A stretch of DNA of 64,000 bases, taken from positions 13,578,001 to 13,642,000 of the forward strand of contig OZ316893.1 of the NCBI GenBank assembly GCA_973895155.1, given 5' to 3'. Of this stretch, positions 26,059 through 37,507 are shown piece after piece. This DNA comes from Marsupella aquatica. Lineage: Eukaryota > Marchantiophyta. The position numbers were made by a program, and so were the translations under genes. Below the pieces are notes generated by a model that was not told the origin of the DNA, made no database searches, and saw only the letters and a list, made by a program, of their open reading frames with translations. Within the stretch, counting starts at the first letter, position 1, and the number at the start of each line of letters is the position of its first letter.

Positions 26059-27375
26059 TCAAGGCTGCAAAACAGCTGCAGTATATGACCTTCTGTGCAA
26101 CCAAAATCGAGAATCAAGCAACTTGCAGTAACTGAGTCCCATCAGTTCCGTTTCATCATTTGTACGTTTGCAAACGAAGGCTCATATATGGTCATCCAAA
26201 AGCCTAATTGCATACAAGTTTGAAACCAATCTAGATACCTGTCATTCCAATAGGTACCCGGAACAACCCCATCTTTGAACCGGTCTGCTCCCACACTCCC
26301 AGTCTTTGGGCTTGAAAATCTTTCCGAAGACGCATTCTTGCAAGTGGCAAAAAACAACTAAAATCAACAATAAGGAAAGTGCTGACTACATGCTAGAGGG
26401 AGGGAGGGAGGGAAAAAATGTGGACCACATTTTCCCTTCCATCTTCTTCAACAATGTCTAAAAAAGCCACATTGTCACAAAACACAGTCTTGCCATACCA
26501 GGCGTCTAGGCCCTCTAGCTCTCCTAAAACCCGCACCCCTTTCGGTGCTCTGCAGCTCAGCTCGACTCTGTTTCCACACACGAAAAACGCTGATTAAACC
26601 CTCCCAAAGAAATAATCCCTGACGTAACCTAGGACTTCATCAGTCTTCTCCAAACATTCTCTAGCAGACTCTGACATCAGTCCAAGTTTTGAATAAGGGA
26701 AAAAATCCCCAGACATGCAAGCAGACAAATGAGACAAGAGCAGCAGACAGGTGGTAAGCACCCACCATTTCGGTAAGACTGCAATCTATCGTGAAATCAC
26801 TATAGGGTGCTAATCTGGTCAGCTCACCTTTCTGCAAAAAACAGAGGCCATGCATCAGAAATCTGTTCCCTGAATTCCACCTCAACTGCACAGATATTTT
26901 CAGCCCCCATTGACATGTCAAATTGCACCAAAAGAATAAATTAAGGCAAGAAGCTCTCCTGTTCAACCGACTGCCTCGAATTAACGGCAACACACAAGCC
27001 TGAACCGGAAAGAGAGTTCTTCAAGCACAAACAGAAACCTCATGTCGAGGTCACATCATATGGAAAGTTGGCGTCAGGGCTGAAATCCGCTCGATAGTTC
27101 CCATCCTTTTCCTTCGTCAGTGTCTCTTTCCAAGTAAGAAGGGCACCTCAGTCAACCAAATCCAGAACCTCAGGACGCCATGATTCCACTACCACACAAA
27201 CAGAGAACGGGGAAAGGGAAAGTGAAAGTGAAACCACTAGTATGCCCGACAAGTCAATTTGCCAGAGGTGCGCGTGAGGTGGACTCACAGCGAAGAATCG
27301 GCTGCTGCTGCTGCTGCTGAACGTGGACAACTTTGGAACATGACGGTGCGGGAGAAACGCCAATGTCGCCATCAT
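26059..27375 (-). CDS. Tentative 5-exon gene for a 117-aa protein of unknown function
   Basis: The proposed exons are 27289-27375, 26766-26831, 26499-26567, 26239-26336 and 26059-26092. They sum to 354 nt, and all junctions are GT-AG and in phase. The first exon encodes a Ser-rich, basic, acid-free start like an organelle transit peptide and ends at a perfect GTGAGT donor. Exon 2 ('KGELTRLAPYSDF') follows a strong T-rich acceptor, and exon 4 ('DRFKDGVVPGTYWND') looks coding. Exon 3 is Arg-rich and reads less naturally; another frame across it is also open. I do not recognise the family. The gene is divergent from the plus-strand gene at 29.2 kb. Confidence 0.4.
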
Positions 27376-29226
27376 AATTTCCTACAGTGCAATGAGCCAG
27401 AATGATGTTGAAGAGCTCGTTTTCGTGTCACGATGCTCCACAACGCCCCACTCGAATTCCTCTCATCAATCACAGTTTCAACACAATCAATCGGTCGACA
27501 ACTCTTCGAGTTTCTTCATGGAATTTCCCCGATCTGTTGGCATTCGTCATGACGATCGAGAAAATAATCCAATCTCTTGTGCTGCAAACTGTGGAAACGT
27601 TTTTACTGGATGAGAAGTCAGTTACTCTGGTAAAACCACTTCAGAGCGATAACTTACTGTAAAACCAAACAAACCAGAATTGTTTATTGGTGTGAAATGA
27701 GAATTCGGATACAGTTATTTGCGTTTCTGGGAACTTCTCACATGTTTTACATTTTTAGTATCTCGATGATAAACTTAGTCTACTTGGTGTATGCTTATGT
27801 TTGGTTTTTGAAACCAAATTGTTGTAAGGAAAGCTTACATTATTGACACGAAAGGTTTGACAGGGTGCTCGAATGAACTCACATAACTCCTCTACATACA
27901 ATCCCAACAAGTAATTATTATTATCAAACACTACCATATTCAATTCTGGCCAGAACATTGTTTGTTTACCAAATGTCATCTGGGGGGGAAGAAATTTTGG
28001 CCATTCGCTGGAAAAATGTTTCTTTCATCATCATTAGATTTATGGAAAAATACCTCCTTTTCTGCACTGCCTCGCCATAGGTGCCTCACCATCTGTGCAT
28101 TGCCGTCGCCATCTGTGCCTCACCCTGTGCGCCTCGCCCTCACTATTACTCCCATCACTAATTGTGAAATGTGCATGCATTGGACTCATAATCACATTAT
28201 ACAAATTTTTTTTTGAGTTTGTCCCCTTCCATCGCTAGTTGTGCATGGTAAGGCATTGGGCTAGTATTCACACAATACTAACAAGCAAATGTTTTGCCCC
28301 TTTTTGATAAGTGAAAAAACCTGTCAATTCAAAAATTTTAAACAGCAAATGCAGAACATGAAAGTACACCTCAATCCACCTCAATCCAATAGTACATCCT
28401 ACTACTTCCACAAAACATTATCATGAAAAGCCCATAACATACGATAACACATGAGAAAAATGAGGGAGAAAATAATCTCCCTCCAACCTATTCGCCCCAA
28501 GGGAAAATAAATGAATCTTATTTTAATCTTATCAAGGGTTAACTAACCTTAGTCAAGTCATACTATAGTCTGAAACTCAAGTCCAAACAATTAAGTTATG
28601 GTCTGATTTTGTCAATCCAAGTCTCCATGACCAACCCTTTACATCAATGGGGGTTTATACTTTAAAATGATTTGTTTCTTTTTAATATTTTATGGAAATG
28701 GTTTTTTCTAAAAATCTGTTTTTCGGAAATTACTTTCCCCAAGCATATTTTGATTTCGAAAAGTTTTTCTTTAAATCTAAGAGCTACAAGCCCTGATGCT
28801 ATCCCCATGGCTCGGATAGAAGCCCTAAACCCTATCAAAACATACATTTAAAGTAATATCATATGGATTTAGACTAAAACGTGCTCCACTCTCATACACA
28901 CTGAAATCTTCTCCGTTAATCACATCCAAAAATATTATTCTGTGTTCACTTTCGTACGAAGAGCATTTTGAGGTCTCCTAGTTCGCATCACTCAAAAAAC
29001 AATTGTTGGGTTGACGAAGAAGATCTCAGAGGAGCTGCACGAGAGGATAGCTGCAGAGTTTAGCACAATCGATCATCATTTCTATCATCATTTCTTAGCT
29101 GGGGCTGAGGTTTATGGTACAGCAGTAGCTAGAGAATTATCCAAGCTAGCTACGAAGCTTTGATTCTGGCACAGAAGTGGACCAGAGCAGGGGTTGCGAC
29201 TCTGTAATCATTCGTTGCAGCTGTTA
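27376..29226. other. Divergent intergenic region
   Basis: This lies between the start of the minus-strand candidate gene and the plus-strand gene at 29227, so it should contain both promoters. The middle (about 27750-28900) is AT-rich and gene-free. No specific promoter element is strong enough to call. Confidence 0.4.
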
Positions 29227-30081
29227 ATGTTGCTGGAGATGGCTGCGGTTTCAGCCACAATCGTCGGTGCCGTACTCGGATCCGTTGCTGGGCGGCAGAC
29301 GGCTACAACCCAGGTATGGATCTCGATCGGAGGCCATAGCTACTGACTGCCCTGTGAAAGATTTGAGCAGTTTCCTTTGCCATTCCCCCTTTTTTTCCAT
29401 TGCAGCTGGGTTTCTGTTGTTCATATGCACTGTAGTAGAAGTGGTCATTCAAGAGAAGCTTTTCTGTTGTCTGCGTGACAGTAATGCTTGATCTAGAAGG
29501 TGTGGCGTTGTCATTTGGGTTATCAATTGCTCTACAGGAAGGATCTGATGAACGTATCAGTTGACTCAGTGAATCGGTTATTTCTGTAACCAGATTGGTG
29601 TAAGGGCAGCTGAAGCTAACCCTGGAAAAATCGGAAGTCGCAGGAAAAAAGGAGGCGTGGTGAGTGTTCTGGCCTTGACTTTAATTGTGTCCATTGATTG
29701 TGAGAAATTCTCTGTGGATTAGACTAAGTAGACCTTGCTTTGCGTGTGCCTCTTCAGCCTCCCGGCCAAAACACCCAATCTCCTGTGGAAGATCGAAGAA
29801 GGGTACCTTGTCTGCAGACATATAAGAGACGGTTCAGAGACGAAGGGCAACAAGTGCTCGATGATGCGGAGGTCTTGCTAGCAAAGGCTTCGAATCCTTA
29901 TGGTCTCGTGCTTCAAATTGCAGAAGAAGCCAATGAATACTTGCGGAACAACAAGGAGGAGAGCCTAAGAAGAAGACCTATTTTGAAGGTAATGAGTGAT
30001 CGAATCAATGAAATCTATGGGGAAGGACTTAGAGATTCCTATATTATTGAAAAGGAAGACCTCTCAGAATTCGAGGAATGA
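29227..30081 (+). CDS. Three-exon gene, 158-aa protein of unknown function
   Basis: The exons are 29227-29313, 29594-29659 and 29758-30081, all phase 0. Donors are GTATGG and GTGAGT, and the acceptors follow pyrimidine-rich tracts ('ttatttctgtaaccag' and 'tgcctcttcag'). The N-terminus is a hydrophobic, Ala/Val/Gly-rich segment followed by Arg and Thr, compatible with an organelle-targeting or signal sequence. A basic linker ('GKIGSRRKKGGV') comes next. The C-terminal 90 residues are predicted helical and charged ('LDDAEVLLAKASNPYGLVLQ', 'DRINEIYGEGL') with an acidic tail. Either of two in-frame ATGs (29227 or 29239) could start it. I do not recognise the family. Splice consistency and codon-like composition make it a probable real gene. 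Confidence 0.7.
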
Positions 30082-33000
30082 CTGATAGTGTACACAGAAT
30101 TGTTCCCGAGTTGGTGATTACTTGTTCGAAATTTGTAATGCCCCTGAAATACCCAAATTCATCACATCACTCCCAGCGTTGTTAACTTTTTCTATTTTTC
30201 TGATTCTACGATTAGAAGCGCGAAGTGCGAGATTAACTCGTGCTTCGAAGTCATCCAATCTCGTGCACTGGCGGAAGTTGAGTGATCGTTACTGACAATT
30301 GAATCTTGTGGTCATGGTTTCCCCATGCCCAGAATATTCTTGACTTCGAGAATAGTTGTGAATTTGCGTAACTCAGCTGTTGGATTGAACGCTTGAGGGA
30401 CTTCTCTGAGAGTAAGAAATATCACCATCTCAGCCTTCCAATTGTAGAAACTCAGCCTCAGGGACGAATGCAGCCATTGTTGAATCTAAATGGTGGCCGT
30501 ATGTTTACCATAGAGCATTTGCTGTCCTCTTCAGAAATTGTCAATTGCTGATCGCTGCCGAGGTTTTTGACAGTGTGCAAGCCACCCAGGGACAAATCCT
30601 CTCTACCTGATTTTCAAGCATGTAGCGACGATTGCAAACGTATACTTCCACACCCCAACTAAGTATCTGCTCTTAAAAAAATTCAGGGGAAATGCCATAA
30701 CCGGTCTGAACTTCTATCCGATGTGTGTCACGGCATTGCTCAAATTTGGCACTCGGAGCACTACCAATCACGGAGAATAAGCGACAGGGAGAACATCCAC
30801 CACATCCAGTTCCCTGACACTAGACACGCCCAAATTCTACTGGGACCTACATTTCGTGATCTCTTGATCTTGCCTAGCCCAGTTCGTTTTGTTTTTCGAA
30901 GCAAAATATAAACGCTTGTCTAGCTCCTGTATTGAACACCTTCTTACTGCATTTGCTGCAGTACTGGTCTCTCGAGTGAGTACTGTAGACGTATACAGCC
31001 CAGTTGGGATGTGCATAGTACAAGCAAGTATTTAACAAGGTTTGTGGGTTAGCGTTTGGTGGATCTGTTTCGTATGGGACAGACAGCTTACAGATGACAG
31101 CATGCGAAGCTTTCTCCTTCAACCACCCGAATTTAGTTCATATCTACTCTTTCGCACTCTTTCCTAAAATTTACGTACCTCGGTGGATGTATTGACCTTG
31201 CCGGATGGTGGGAGAAACTTTCATCCCAACCGCAATGGACACGGAGTTTGGAACAGTCCTCAAGGCAAACCACACGAAGAAGGAATGCCACGCAACTCTT
31301 TTTAATTCCGCTCAACTCTCTTTGAACGAAGTGTCGTTGGGATTGAGAGGGCCTCTATCCTCAATACCTATATATGAGAAAGACACATGCCTTCGCCTTC
31401 GAAATTCTGGAGATACAGGGACAGCTCTTATTCGGATGAGAGAAGTGAGAAGAAAGCGGGTCGGTTGTACAGTGTTTCCGAATATGAGAAATTTAGGTCA
31501 TGTCATCCACCTTACAATTGTCATAATAGCGTTACTGATAATCTCTCCTCCAAACGAATACAATGCAACAATACTTGATTTGGTCCCACTGTACAGAGAC
31601 GTTAGATAACGAGTTTAATCAGTTTTCTATGTTGACAGAGAGTTATTTTCTACGCTAGACGGTGGAAAATGTTCACCAAACCTGGCTCCATGGTCGACAA
31701 TGTCGGATCGTTGGTACATCTGCCAAGATCAGGCACACAGCCTTACCCACTGATCATGTTCCAGCTAATTTTCAAAAGTTTTCAGGTCTTGCTGTTCTGT
31801 TTGGAATGCTACAGTACCTGAGAAACTACTTGAGCGAGATTTTGGCAAATACTAGTCCCCATAAAAGATGGCCCCACCAGTTAGCATCACCAAAGTTCGT
31901 GTCAGGCCCTTAGATATTTGGATAATTAAAAACGGTGCGTGAGCCCCTCCTATATTGTGGGCGGGCATTCAAAAGTAGAGCGTTCAGCGTAGAGCTTGAC
32001 AATTTGCCGTCCCTAGGATTTGTATTCCCAAGGCCACCGACAAAGACTTCTACAGGAAGGTAACCAGCATATAAAGTCATGTTTGTGGTCCCCATTGTTA
32101 TGCCAAAGGGGCCATGATAATTGGCGTGCATACACCTCTCTGCACCGTTATGACCGACTCAGCAAGAGATTCAACGAGTCATTGATTGTGGGGACAAGCT
32201 CTGAGGGCCACATTGAAAGGGTTATAAGAATATTTCGGTTGCAACCATGAAAACGAAGATGGAGCTATCCAGCTGCTATGTCACTGTACTTGAAATAATA
32301 AACATGATAAGCATGGACCTTTCGGTTGTGAGGGCAAGGGTGACTATAAACTTGATCATCTAAGTGCTGTTTAATCATGCACCTTTCGGTTAAGCAGATG
32401 AAAATAAAGTACCTGCATTCAGTGATCGGTTCCAGAACGTATTCCAATTTAAGATCGTACCATCCAGATTGACTGCAGAAATCCTAGTAACTTGCACGTG
32501 CTTTGAAACACAACCAACGGAAAGAACGAAACGAAAGGTTCCCGGAATCCTCTAAAAGGTCACAGGTCTTAAGGTCGATCAAATTTAGATAGTCTACCTA
32601 AAATGCAAGATAGCAACATCAGGACTACATTCACGCCTTGAACACCCTGATGAGACAAAAGGCCAACACCAACATATATTGCCATACGAACTCTTCAAGA
32701 GTTAAAAGAGAACAATCGTGGACTCCTCGAAAACCATTGTTTACATGACCAGATGGATCTGAACATATGTCTCTCGTATGATGTCTCAGACCACAGATTT
32801 TCAGATCTGACTGACCCCTCCAGAAACCTATTCCACAGCTCAAGTGGACCTAGCAATTTGTTACGGGTCAAGAATCCACATTTCTCGGGATGCCTCCCGG
32901 CTAAATCCTTATCCCACGGCCCAAATTGCGCATGTAGACAGACTAATCCAAAATACCTGAAGTCCGCAACTTTAAGCTGAAATAAGCTGAAAATAACTTT

Positions 33001-33366
33001 TACCTGTTCGGCCCCAAAAGGTAACACAAGGTGACAATATACACTGAAGACTTGTACAATTTGCACCTGTACTATCCAGTTACCTCCTCATGACGAAGAC
33101 TTGTCTGTGACCGATAACGATCAACATGGAACGCAAGCACCCGGACCTTTAAAAAAGGTTGCTTATCCTTCAGAGTAGAGAAGCCATGGATTCTGATCTA
33201 TCTGACACTTTTTTACAGACACTAATGAATGTAGCAAATTGATATGCACAGCGAAGCAGCAATGCTCTAAATTCTGTATAGCTACCGCAACGAAACGTCT
33301 ATGAAACAACTGTACAGTCTAGGGCTTGAGACAGTCGTGATTTGCACAAAGTTCGGCAAAATATCT
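30082..33366. other. Intergenic region with unlinked coding-like fragments
   Basis: No gene model holds together. The longest open frame (31205-31609, +) lacks recognisable features. On the minus strand, two 63-nt segments at 33084-33146 and 33004-33066 look coding, but the gap between them is only 17 nt, too short for an intron. A further exon-like piece sits near 32425-32470. The left edge includes the 3' flank of the 29.2-kb gene and the right edge that of DCP2. Confidence 0.4.
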
Positions 33367-36300
33367 TCAGGTGCGACCAGCCCACCTGCAAGAACTAACA
33401 CTACGAAATCTTTTTGGTCCCTACGAGCAGTTAAACTTCCAACCTTTGTAGGACACTGGCCCTGTCAAACCGAAAATTCCGGAAGCCTGCGCCAGGAGTC
33501 TCACGCACAGGATTCGCCGAATGAACTAGGTCAGCCGGAGGTTGTTGCAGTGGAGCCGATGATGGAGGCACAGTGGGTCCTGTACTGCTTACAGAACTCG
33601 AACTTCCGCTGTGCTTCACTTTCCAGACTGTGGTGGCTGCACAAATTACAAATGAAATCAGGGTCTAAAGTGCTTCACATCCCCAGCTTACCGAAGCTTC
33701 TGAAGGGAGAGATGAACCACAGTAGCTGAAGATTACACAATCAGCCTAAAAAAGGTGTCATTAGTACAAGAGGACCACAACCAATCGCCCTGTAGAACCA
33801 AAGAAAGATGTTGGACCTTTCTCAAAAACTCCCGGTCCGCTTCTACATTAACAAAACAAGGTGAAAGGCAAAATATTTTGACCGTGTACATGACAGTGAG
33901 GAGTAGTCCAAGAGCTCTGAGAAACATAAGAAAGAAAATAAAGGGAAATAAATCCCCTTCAAACTATAGAAGGCCTAGTTGCATATAGTCTCTCGTGACC
34001 TACTTCCACTGCTTTGACATTCTTAAACAGTTGAACATTATATCAGAACATACATGAAATATAATCAATCATATTTTTAACTAAAATGGAGATGTCATAA
34101 GTGGAGATGATAAAGCTGTTTCCCAAATACCTTTGCTCGACGAGTCTGTCTTTGGAGCAGCTGCAGCCCTATTGCCATGAATCCAATTTTTAAGATGCCT
34201 GCTTAGAAGACAATCAGGAACTTTAGGGGCAAAGAACAATTTATCAACATAACACCAAGCTGGATAGGTCATCTGGATTTCAAACCTTCGTCCAAAAGAA
34301 AATATCAATCCAATCCAAGGGAAACAAAACACAAATCAAACATCATTTACACGTTGAATATGTTAAACTTCGGTTAACATGGGGCATGAAGCAGGTCTTA
34401 CCCCACAAAGGGCCAAACCATGAAATATTTCATCCCAGTTGGACCACGGTTGTGGGACTGTTCGTTGCTTGCCACAGGAAGCTCGTCGACTCTGTGCCAA
34501 GCTATTTCCTGAATAGGAAACGATATCTTAGTGGAGTGTTGTCCTAAGTAACATGGCCAAAGTCAAACCTCATTCTCAACACAGGTGTACTCTTTGCCCT
34601 AGTTAGATGCAATTTTATTGCACTCTGGTCTTCACTTCTCGGCAGAGGACTACTTTCCTAACTTCTGATCTCTGACATGCCCAAGCCCACAAACCCGCAC
34701 GGCCAGTGAATGCACAAAGAACTATTGTCAACGGAACATACACTTATTTCCTTCTTCGTCTGGGGAACGAACAACGTGTCTTCGCTGACTCCAGGAATGA
34801 TATATAGTCGCATCCTCTGCTGGCCTATAACCACCTCCAGATAATGATCCACTTGTAACAAACCTGAAATATCAAATCCTGTCTCTTCCCACACCTGCAG
34901 GAGACGCAATTGACGCACACAGATCTCTCACTCCAGAGTAAGCAATTCACTTAAACAAAAGTTGTACCGAGAGCCGCCGCGCCCACCAAACCCGCACCAA
35001 ATGAAGACAAGACACAGCAAAGCAAAGCCAATTGAGTTTTTCAACTCATGACCTAACTTTCAGGGCGATCAGGCAAGGCACGAACCTCTCGGGCTGCACA
35101 ATTGTGGTCCTCTTCATCCTTGTTTTTCTTCCCTCTTGGGAAACTCCAGCTCGCGCCTGGTTTCCACCCTTTCACGAGCAGACACTGAGCAAAAAAATTG
35201 GCTACTCAGTCTGTTCCATATTCGCAACTTGCCTAAGCAGAAAATGAAACAATCTTGGCAACCCAAATCCTCACTCATATCCCTAACGGAATATCTGCTG
35301 CAGGAAATGTCTCACAGCACGAATGTACTACGCGTACTAAAGCACCACATCACGCACCCTTTCAAAGGACTCGTCCAGGATGATGGCACCAGTAACTGGC
35401 ACACGAATTTTGTACGTTGTAAAGTCCTTATAAATATCATCGATGTGGGCAATGTAGGGCCGCAGTGCGGCACAGCTCTGGAACACTTCCTTAGTCAAGA
35501 CCAACAATACGCAGCAGAGAAGGAAATCATCGGACAAAACTGAGCAGCCTTGTCGTCACAATATCATCCGACAAACTTGAAAGCCAGTTCCTCATAAGAT
35601 AGATCTAGATAGACGCTTCGTGCTTAACAAATGGAACGAAAAGTTAAGACATTCTGAAAACTCCCAGATAAATCGCCAAAATTGAGGTCCTGCAGATAAA
35701 CAGAGCACTGGCTTGCTGACCAGGCCTCTACTAACTTCACGCGGCTCTCCGCTTGTGCCATTAAGGAAAAGCGGACGTTCTATCAGGGTAAGGATACTTA
35801 AGGATGTAAAGTCGCGAAGATTAAGACTTTTCAAAGAGGCATTCTGTTCCATCGTATTGTCCTCATAGAACCAGTGAGCTTGCTCTACTAGAAACAATAT
35901 CCTCTCGAAGGATTGCAGCTCCTCCTCCGGGGCATTCAATACGAAACGACTGCACAGCACATACAAACAAACAGCGGCAAGCAAACAAACAAAAAAACCA
36001 GAGTTCTTAGTATCCACACTATCTCCATGAAGTCTAAGAGCATGAATCCGCTTCGACAACCTTTCCTCTCAATTTTTCCAAAAATGCAACCGGACGAAGT
36101 GGGCGGTCGAATCGACACCTACTCCTTCCACAAATTTGGAACAGCGGTCCGTCCACCGTCCATAATTCTCTCCTTTATACTCCCCTCACCTCAATAAATC
36201 TAAAAAGACGAAAATGCTGCAGGCAGGCAGGAAGGCAAGGCAAGGCAATCTGCCTCCAGAGCCCTTCGTTGAACACTCGAGAGCCAAAATCAATGACGGC

Positions 36301-36503
36301 AGAACATACTCCACTCGACTCCACTCAACTCCATGCTCAAGAACAAGCACGAGAGGACATGACTATCACAAATGTTCAATGCTCAGGCCACCAATGGTCG
36401 ACACGGAAAATGCTCTTCTATTGCACCTGCACAAGTCGTCGAGGAGCTCCTGCGACGGTAGCGTCGCTCGTTGCGACCTCTGTGATCGCTCGTTGCCAGA
36501 CAT
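33367..36503 (-). CDS. DCP2: mRNA-decapping enzyme DCP2, 11 exons, about 351 aa
   Basis: DCP2 is the Nudix hydrolase that removes the m7G cap in processing bodies, committing mRNAs to 5'-3' decay. Exons in transcript order: 36427-36503, 35798-35949, 35358-35485, 35086-35184, 34742-34894, 34402-34508, 34131-34198, 33817-33842, 33692-33725, 33444-33636 and 33367-33385, totalling 1056 nt with all phases consistent. Residues 1-120 form the N-terminal regulatory domain ('LPSQELLDDLC', 'ERILFLVEQAHWFYEDNTM', 'YIAHIDDIYKDFT'). The Nudix box spans residues 137-159 (G-x5-E-x7-REVWEETGF), so the catalytic glutamates are intact. Box B contains 'QQRMRLYIIPGV' and 'TKKEISEIAWHRVDELP'. The C-terminal plant motif 'GFRNFRFDRASVLQ' is present. 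The start at 36503 precedes the conserved 'LLDDLCS'. The two tiny exons (33817-33842 and 33692-33725) and the last splice are the least certain, because introns there would be only 55-58 nt. Confidence 0.92.
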
Positions 36504-36554
36504 TGTCGATAGCGCACCTACACCTCCTTCTCAATTGCTCCTCCTTTTAAAAAC

Positions 36555-36690
36555 CTCTCGGTCTCTCTCAGTTTCTTCCAGAATGAACACTAGAGCCACA
36601 AAATTGCTCCTCTAAAACACCTCAATGTCTCTATCTCTCTCAGTTTCTTCCAGAATGAACTCTGGAGCCACAAAATTGCTCCTCCAAAAA

Positions 36691-36754
<64 letters not shown>

Positions 36755-37130
36755 AGCTTCTTCCAGATTGAAGACTGGAGCCACAAAATGTTCGCACCGG
36801 ACGAACACAGTGATTGATTCCGTCGTGGGCAAGGCATGCGCAAGCAAAGGAAAGGGAAGGAAAGGAAGCGTCAGAGGTGTGAGAGCAGGGATCCCTCTCA
36901 GTTTCTTCCAGAATGAAGACTGGAGCCACAAAATTGCTCCTCCAAAAAACCTCAATCTCTCTCTCACTCGCTCTCTCACTCGCTCTCAGCTTCTTCCAGA
37001 TTGAAGACTGGAGCCACCAAATGTTCGCACCGGATGGACACAGTGATTCATTCCGTCGTGGGGGCATGCGCGAGCAAAGGAAAGGACGGGAAAGGAAGCG
37101 TCAGAAGTGTGAGAGCAGGTATCGACGTAA
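36555..37130. repeat. CT-rich tandem duplications in the DCP2 upstream region
   Basis: A unit beginning 'cagtttcttccagaatgaa' and continuing through 'gagccacaaaattgctcct' occurs near 36570, 36640 and 36898. A longer block holding 'gattgaagactggagccac' and 'gaaaggaagcgtcag' occurs near 36760 and 37000. A perfect (CT)30 tract occupies 36693-36752, and shorter CTCTCACT runs sit near 36955-36990. On the DCP2 sense strand these are GA repeats just upstream of the start codon, where GAGA-type sequences are common in plant promoters. A regulatory role is inference. Confidence 0.85.
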
Positions 37131-37279
37131 AAAAGCAGACAGAGCAGCACGTTGATGTTCGCACAATTGTTTATAACTTGGGGGAGAGATATACTTGATG
37201 GACCCCATGAGACCACATGAGATTTTATGAGATTTTGCGTACGTTGAGTTAAGGTTTAAGAACAGTCTAGATCATTCTT

Positions 37280-37507
37280 GGGGTCCATCAAGTACCAATT
37301 TGCATTTTGGGGGGGGTCCATCACGTGAATTTGCATTTTGGGGGGGGGTCCATCAAGTGACAATTTGCATTTTGGGGGGGGGTCCATCAAGTACCAATTT
37401 GCATTTTGGGGGGGGTCCATCACGTGAATTTGCATTTTGGGGGGGGGTCCATCAAGTGACAATTTGCATTTTGGGGGGGGTCCATCAAGTAACAATTTGC
37501 ATTTTGG
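37280..37507. repeat. G-run tandem array with higher-order structure
   Basis: Short units of 27-33 bp each contain 'tttgcatttt', a run of 7-10 G, and 'tccatca'. Three unit variants differ in the link (agtaccaa, cgtgaa, agtgacaa). They repeat in the same order, giving a higher-order period of about 95 bp. Seven G runs are present in total. Homogenisation of the trio suggests unequal crossing-over or replication slippage. Confidence 0.9.

Noticed and set aside
31205-31609. 134-codon plus-strand open frame
   Set aside because: No domain, no splice partners, and another frame across the same DNA is equally open; length alone is not evidence.
33004-33146. Two coding-like 63-nt minus-strand segments downstream of DCP2
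   Set aside because: Phase and splice dinucleotides fit, but the intervening gap is 17 nt and contains a stop, too short for a spliceosomal intron.
36590-37067. Long minus-strand frames encoding Arg/Glu repeats
   Set aside because: They are translations of the CT/GA microsatellite and its duplicated flanks.
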